Below, in pieces: positions 4,876 through 8,553 of a stretch of 8,553 bases of DNA. Both the position numbers and the translations under genes were made by a program. The notes beneath the pieces were generated by a model. It was not told the origin of the DNA. It saw only the letters and a program-made list of their open reading frames with translations, and did not search any database. The number at the start of each line of letters is the position of its first letter. Position 1 is the first letter of the stretch. Source of the DNA: JADFNO01 sp965369945 (GTDB lineage: Bacteria > Planctomycetota > Phycisphaerae > Phycisphaerales > SM1A02); the NCBI GenBank assembly GCA_965369945.1, contig CBDUST010000202.1, positions 1-8,553 on the forward strand. The letters are read 5' to 3'.

Positions 4876-6537
4876 ATGGCACGGAAACGCAAGGCTCAAA
4901 CGACCGAGGCCTCCGTTGGGCTTCGCAAGGCAACCGAGCAGTATCTCAGTGAGGCCCAGTCCATTTGCCAGGGTGGAGGGCAGAGGGGGATTGACCGCCA
5001 GCATGACCTGGGCAGGCTCACCGCCCGGGAGCGGATTGATCGACTGATCGATTCGGGATCGCCCCAGCTCGAATGCGGCCTATTTACTGCCTGGCAGATG
5101 TACCAAGAATACGGTGGGGCCCCCGCCGCCGGGCTCGTGAGCACGATCGGTCAGGTGGGCGGCAAGCTGAGCATGGTCATCGCCAACGACGCCACCGTAA
5201 AAGCCGGCGCGTTCTTCCCCATGACCTGCAAGAAGTTCATCCGCGCCCAGATGATCGCCCAGCGGGCACGTTTGCCGCTGATCTATCTGGTCGATTCAGC
5301 CGGAGTCTTTCTACCTTTGCAAGAAGATGTGTTTCCCGATACCGACGACTTCGGGCGCATTTTTCGCAACAACGCCGTGCTGTCGGCTGAGGGAATCACC
5401 CAAATTGCCGCCATCATGGGTAACTGCGTCGCAGGTGGTGGGTACCTGCCCGTTCTATGTGATACGTTGCTCATGACTGAGGGGAGCGGTTTGTATCTCG
5501 CGGGGCCGGCGCTGGTCAAGGCCGCGATCGGTCAAGATGCCGACAGCGAAGAGCTCGGCGGCGCCGAAATGCACGCCGCGATCTCCGGCACGATCGATTT
5601 CCGTGAAGTAGACGATGAAGCGTGCATCGAGCGACTGCGCGCGATCGTACATTCGGATATGTCCGTCGCGCCCGTCGGTGAACCGCCGTTTGAAGCGGTT
5701 GGCCCCAAGCACAACGGCGAAAAGGTGTACGACACCTTCACTGGTGATCCCGCCCAGCAGTACGACATGCTCGAGTTACTCCAGTGCGTCGTTGATGATG
5801 AGAGCGTCAACGAATACAAGGCTGACTACGGCCAGTCGATTATCTGTGCGTATTCCCGCATCGGCGGTTGGCCCTGCGGTGTTGTCGCCAATCAACGTAA
5901 GCTCACCGAGCGGAAGATCGCGGGCGGTAAGGCGGGACCGTCAAGAGCGGTCAACATGCCCGCCGTGATCTACACCGAATCGGCAGACAAAGCCGCGCGG
6001 TTCATTATGGACTGCAATCAAAAACGAATCCCGCTTGTCTTCGTGCACGACACGTCCGGGTTCATGGTCGGGCGCGATTCTGAACAAGCGGGCATCATTC
6101 GATCCGGTGCGAAGATGGTGAACGCGATGAGCAACTGCATCGTGCCGAAGATCGCGTTGATCGTGGGCGGCAGTTACGGGGCGGGAAATTATGCGATGTG
6201 CGGCCGGGCGTTTGATCCTCTGCTGACCTTCGCTTGGCCCGGCGCGAGTTGCTCGGTGATGGGCGCATCGCAGGCAGCCAGCACGCTGCTGCAAATTGAT
6301 TTAGGTGCACGCGAACGACGAGGGGAGAAAGTGGATGAGAAGGAGCGTGAAGAGTTGTTGGCTGCGATAACCGCTTCGTATGACAAACAGCAGGACATTC
6401 GATATGGCGCGGCGCGGGGCTGGGTCGATCGCATCATCGAGCCGGACAAAACACGCGACGAACTGACCTTCGCCCTGCAACTCGCATCAACCTGCCCCAT
6501 CGACCGCGAATTCAAGACCGGCGTTTTGCAGACGTAG
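4876..6537 (+). CDS. Acyl-CoA carboxylase carboxyltransferase (beta) subunit, methylcrotonoyl-CoA carboxylase type
   Basis: A 553-residue crotonase-fold protein that transfers carboxyl from carboxybiotin to an acyl-CoA. The N-terminal half has LTARERIDRLIDSGS (about 47-61), IANDATVKAGAFFP, LVDSAGVFLPLQ and VFPDTDDFGRIF, which match methylcrotonoyl-CoA carboxylase beta subunits better than propionyl-CoA ones. Oxyanion-hole glycines are seen in CVAGGGY (184-190) and GGSYGAGNYAMCGR (from 431). Length matches the MccB class (about 535-560). The ATG at 4876 has GGGAG five bases upstream and starts the family-like region. The enzyme needs a biotin carboxylase/biotin carrier subunit, which is not in this window; the substrate (3-methylcrotonyl, geranyl or another acyl-CoA) is inferred only from resemblance. 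The sigma factor gene follows after 49 bp, so the two may be cotranscribed. Confidence 0.93.
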   Translation: MARKRKAQTTEASVGLRKATEQYLSEAQSICQGGGQRGIDRQHDLGRLTARERIDRLIDSGSPQLECGLFTAWQMYQEYGGAPAAGLVSTIGQVGGKLSMVIANDATVKAGAFFPMTCKKFIRAQMIAQRARLPLIYLVDSAGVFLPLQEDVFPDTDDFGRIFRNNAVLSAEGITQIAAIMGNCVAGGGYLPVLCDTLLMTEGSGLYLAGPALVKAAIGQDADSEELGGAEMHAAISGTIDFREVDDEACIERLRAIVHSDMSVAPVGEPPFEAVGPKHNGEKVYDTFTGDPAQQYDMLELLQCVVDDESVNEYKADYGQSIICAYSRIGGWPCGVVANQRKLTERKIAGGKAGPSRAVNMPAVIYTESADKAARFIMDCNQKRIPLVFVHDTSGFMVGRDSEQAGIIRSGAKMVNAMSNCIVPKIALIVGGSYGAGNYAMCGRAFDPLLTFAWPGASCSVMGASQAASTLLQIDLGARERRGEKVDEKEREELLAAITASYDKQQDIRYGAARGWVDRIIEPDKTRDELTFALQLASTCPIDREFKTGVLQT

Positions 6538-6586
6538 TTCATTGAACCAACCGGCGAGGCCGTACGACTCTACGATCGGTGTGACG

Positions 6587-7165
6587 ATGGCACGGTCCCT
6601 TGAATCCATCCATGATGAGCTGCTGATTCTGCGATGTCAGAGCGGCGAGACCGAAGCGCTGGAGGAGCTGATCGGATCTTGGCAGCCACGGCTTTGGCGC
6701 CACGCTCGGCGTCTGACCGGACGGCGCGACGCTGCGTGGGATGTGCTCCAGGAAACGCTGCTCGCCATGGTGCGCAGTCTGCATCGTCTGGACGATCCTG
6801 CGCTGTTCCGGGCGTGGGTCTATCGCATCGCCACCAACAAAGCCGCTGATTGGACACGCAAACAACAACGCGATCGCAAACTTGCCGAAGCGGTTGCTAA
6901 CAACGGCGATCCGCGATCCTTGGGCGTCCAACAGCAGCGAGATTTCGAGTCAACTCATGAACCCAATGACGACGTGAAACGACTTCATGATGCCATGCGA
7001 GAATTATCCGGCGACCGACAATCAATCCTGGCTATGCACTACTTAGAGGGCATGGGTATGGCTGAGATTTCCGTCGCCCTTGATATTCCCGCTGGCACGG
7101 TGAAGTCACGTTTGTATCACGCGCGTCAACAGCTCAAAGAGCTGTTAGAAAGGAAAGAATCATGA
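6587..7165 (+). CDS. ECF-type RNA polymerase sigma-70 factor
   Basis: A 192-residue two-domain sigma factor that would direct RNA polymerase to a small regulon. Sigma region 2 spans about 20-93 and includes the core-binding DVLQETL motif (52-58) and FRAWVYRIATNKAADWTRK. Region 4 spans about 131-186 with the helix-turn-helix MAEISVALDIPAGTVKSRLYHARQQL. Regions 1.1, 1.2 and 3 are absent, as in ECF sigmas. The frame extends upstream to a TTG at 6542, but the ATG at 6587 sits at the usual distance from region 2 and is preferred; no strong ribosome-binding site precedes either. The stop overlaps the start of the next gene (ATGA), pointing to translational coupling. No recognisable zinc-binding anti-sigma protein is nearby; the coupled membrane protein is the obvious candidate partner. 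Confidence 0.93.
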   Translation: MARSLESIHDELLILRCQSGETEALEELIGSWQPRLWRHARRLTGRRDAAWDVLQETLLAMVRSLHRLDDPALFRAWVYRIATNKAADWTRKQQRDRKLAEAVANNGDPRSLGVQQQRDFESTHEPNDDVKRLHDAMRELSGDRQSILAMHYLEGMGMAEISVALDIPAGTVKSRLYHARQQLKELLERKES

Positions 7166-7539
7166 ATAACATCGACGCGAAAATTCGACGAGCGTTGGAA
7201 GCGACCGATACCGATCTCGCCGACGAGTTTGATGGCGATCAGTCCATGACGGAAATGGTCTTTGACGTTTTCCGCGGCAAGCAGAAGTGGCTGACGTTCC
7301 TTGCGATCTTCTGGGGTTTCGTGTTCATGGCGGCAAGCGTCTTCGGCATCGTCCATCTTTTTAGGGCACAAGAACTGCACGAACATATCCTCTGGGGCCT
7401 CGGCGTCATGTTCTGCTTCAGCGCAATCTCGCTGATGAAGATCTGGTTCTGGATGCAGATGAACCGCAACTCGATCCTGCGCGAGATCAAGCGTGTTGAA
7501 TTGCAGGTCGCTCGTTTGGCAGGCCAGCTCCAGAAATAA
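7162..7539 (+). CDS. Small two-helix membrane protein coupled to the sigma factor (DUF6768-like)
   Basis: A 125-residue protein: an acidic, amphipathic N-terminus (1-42), two hydrophobic segments at about 43-67 and 76-98, and a C-terminal amphipathic tail (101-125, ILREIKRVELQVARLAGQL) that looks like a short coiled coil. AGGA seven bases upstream supports the ATG at 7162, whose ATGA overlaps the sigma factor's stop. The arrangement and the pattern 'MKIWFWMQMNRNSILREIKR-ELQ-ARLAG' recall the uncharacterised DUF6768 family, which I remember as encoded beside sigma-70 factors; the family name is from memory. It could act as a membrane anchor or anti-sigma factor, holding the sigma through its cytosolic N-terminus. 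No ZAS-type His/Cys motif is seen, so the mechanism would differ from classic anti-sigmas. Confidence 0.85.
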   Translation: MNNIDAKIRRALEATDTDLADEFDGDQSMTEMVFDVFRGKQKWLTFLAIFWGFVFMAASVFGIVHLFRAQELHEHILWGLGVMFCFSAISLMKIWFWMQMNRNSILREIKRVELQVARLAGQLQK

Positions 7540-7564
7540 AGAGATACTCCATACGCAACCAACT

Positions 7565-7609
7565 CGCGGGGCATGAGCCGACGTGCTATCGTCCGGTTCA
7601 TGCCCCGCG
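7565..7609 (+). promoter_or_regulatory. Long hairpin enclosing the reductase start codon
   Basis: CGCGGGGCATGA at 7565-7576 pairs perfectly with TCATGCCCCGCG at 7598-7609 (12 bp). The stem continues with a G-U pair and three more pairs (7577-7580/7594-7597), a bulged C at 7593 and three pairs (7581-7583/7590-7592), closing on a TGCTAT loop. Both possible start codons of the reductase, ATG 7573 and ATG 7600, lie in its arms. No T-tract follows, so it is not a typical intrinsic terminator. Confidence 0.8.
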
Positions 7610-8427
7610 TTCTCACCGATCAAGTCATCATCATCACCGGCGCCAGCTCGGGTATCGGCGCTGCGACTGCAATTCAGTGCGCTAAAGCCGGGATGGATAT
7701 GGTGCTCAACGCCCGCCGCGCTGATCGCCTGGAGCAGGTCGCAGCGCAGATTCGTGATCTGGGCCGGATGGCGAAGATCGTCACCGGCGACGTCACCGAA
7801 GATGGAATCTCAGCTCGTATGTTGGATACAGCACAGGAAGCGTTCGGCCGATTCGATGTTGTTTTTTCCAACGCCGGGTACGGCTTTGAACGATCAGTCG
7901 CGAAAATGGGGAATGAGGAACTGAGACAGATCTTCGATGTGAACTTTTTCGCATCTTTTGAGCTGATTCGCGAAGCCGCCGAACGTCTGATCAACGATCA
8001 ACGGCCTGGACATCTGCTGATGTGCTCCAGTTGCCTTGCGAAGTTCACCCTTCCTTTCTACTCAGCATATTCCGCGACCAAGGCGGCGCAGAATCACTTT
8101 TGCCGGGCGATGCGATTGGAGCTTGCACACTACAACATCGAAGTGTCGAGTGTACATCCGATCACTACAACGACCGAGTTCTTTGAAGTATCCAACCAAC
8201 TCAGCGGCAAAGCCGATACTACATCCAGCGTACCGGATCATGCGTCAAAGATGTTTGTGCAGACGCCGGAAAGGGTCGCTCGGGCCATCGTGAAATGTTT
8301 GCGCAAGCCTCGGCCGGAAGTCTGGACGAGTCACATCGTGCGCAGCGTGGCTGGAGTGATGACCGCGTTCCCCTTCTTCTTTGATATGGCGGTTCGGAAG
8401 CAGGCGAACGCCCGGCAAAGCCTTTAG
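7600..8427 (+). CDS. SDR-family NAD(P)-dependent oxidoreductase
   Basis: A 275-residue classical short-chain dehydrogenase/reductase, a cytosolic Rossmann-fold enzyme using NAD(H) or NADP(H). The cofactor motif TGASSGIG is at 13-20, the NAG motif at 91-93, the catalytic Ser at 143/144, and the Y157-S-A-T-K161 pair is intact. Arg residues after the second strand (NARRADRL) hint at NADP preference. The C-terminal part past 235 (KPRPEVWTSHIVRSVAGVMTAFPFFFDMAVRKQ) is moderately hydrophobic and may bind membrane or a lipid-like substrate. The substrate cannot be told from sequence. ATG 7600 is chosen because it places the first beta strand at the usual distance; ATG 7573 adds nine residues. Both starts lie inside a long hairpin and neither has a clear Shine-Dalgarno. 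The gap of 60 bp to the preceding gene leaves co-transcription possible. Confidence 0.93.
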   Translation: MPRVLTDQVIIITGASSGIGAATAIQCAKAGMDMVLNARRADRLEQVAAQIRDLGRMAKIVTGDVTEDGISARMLDTAQEAFGRFDVVFSNAGYGFERSVAKMGNEELRQIFDVNFFASFELIREAAERLINDQRPGHLLMCSSCLAKFTLPFYSAYSATKAAQNHFCRAMRLELAHYNIEVSSVHPITTTTEFFEVSNQLSGKADTTSSVPDHASKMFVQTPERVARAIVKCLRKPRPEVWTSHIVRSVAGVMTAFPFFFDMAVRKQANARQSL

Positions 8428-8536
8428 TCCTCACTAGAGCAGATTCGCTGGAGACGTAGCGGCTGCGTGCGCTAGTCATCGAACGCCATGATGAATGTGC
8501 CGGTCCCAACGGGTCGATCGGCGCGACTCCGGTGGC
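8428..8536. other. Intergenic tail, no gene supported
   Basis: After the reductase stop there is no T-tract terminator or recognisable RNA gene. On the minus strand a frame ends in TAG at 8472-8474 and is open to the right edge of the window, reading ...RPVGTGTFIMAFDD at its C-terminus, but it passes through the palindromic repeat and is too short to judge. Confidence 0.3.
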
Positions 8537-8553
8537 ACGGGCATCTTGCCCGT
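8537..8553. repeat. Palindromic repeat ACGGGCA-TCT-TGCCCGT, probably dispersed
   Basis: Seven perfect base pairs around a TCT loop, reaching the window edge and preceded by GGTGGC. The wording 'GGCACGGGCATCTTGCCCGT' matches a short palindromic element that I recall as frequent between genes in planctomycete and related genomes. Only one copy is in the window, so its dispersed nature is recollection, not observation. Confidence 0.6.

Noticed and set aside
7565..7609. The long hairpin as the terminator of the sigma factor operon
   Set aside because: No T-tract follows either arm, and it encloses the start codon of the next gene.
8472..8553. Minus-strand partial gene ending ...RPVGTGTFIMAFDD
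   Set aside because: Only 26 codons before the window edge, it runs through the palindromic repeat, and nothing allows a test of coding; it remains possible.

Overview
The window looks like chromosomal DNA of a Planctomycetota bacterium, possibly of the Phycisphaerae. This is an inference from GC-rich coding sequence, the pairing of an ECF sigma gene with a small two-helix membrane protein, weak and variable Shine-Dalgarno use, and a GGCACGGGCA/TGCCCGT palindrome of the kind I associate with planctomycete genomes. There is no plasmid, phage, insertion sequence or CRISPR signature.

Layout. Positions 1-89 hold the start of a minus-strand gene resembling a FabZ-type 3-hydroxyacyl-ACP dehydratase. 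A 273-bp divergent spacer full of perfect inverted repeats separates it from a complete FtsK/SpoIIIE DNA translocase (363-2843, +), which carries a very acidic C-terminal tail. From 2844 to 3420 there is no convincing protein gene. Instead there is a run of compact hairpins, a plausible sigma-70-type promoter, a 12-base match to the complement of the 16S rRNA 3' end placed before a 13-codon ORF, and a textbook intrinsic terminator. I read this as an unannotated structured RNA, possibly with a small peptide. A four-copy 8-bp tandem repeat sits just past the stop of a convergent PilT-type ATPase gene (3552-4664, -).

After a 211-bp divergent spacer come four plus-strand genes: an acyl-CoA carboxylase carboxyltransferase (beta) subunit of the methylcrotonoyl-CoA carboxylase type (4876-6537), an ECF sigma factor (6587-7165), a small membrane protein translationally coupled to it (7162-7539), and a short-chain dehydrogenase/reductase (7600-8427). 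The last 126 bp hold no gene I can support and end in the palindromic repeat.

How they fit together. FtsK serves chromosome segregation and division, PilT type IV pilus retraction, and the carboxylase subunit acyl-CoA metabolism; its biotin-carboxylase partner is not in the window. The sigma factor and its membrane partner form one regulatory unit through an ATGA stop/start overlap. Both possible start codons of the reductase lie in a long hairpin, so it may be controlled separately. The best candidate for something undescribed is the RNA region at about 3045-3420.
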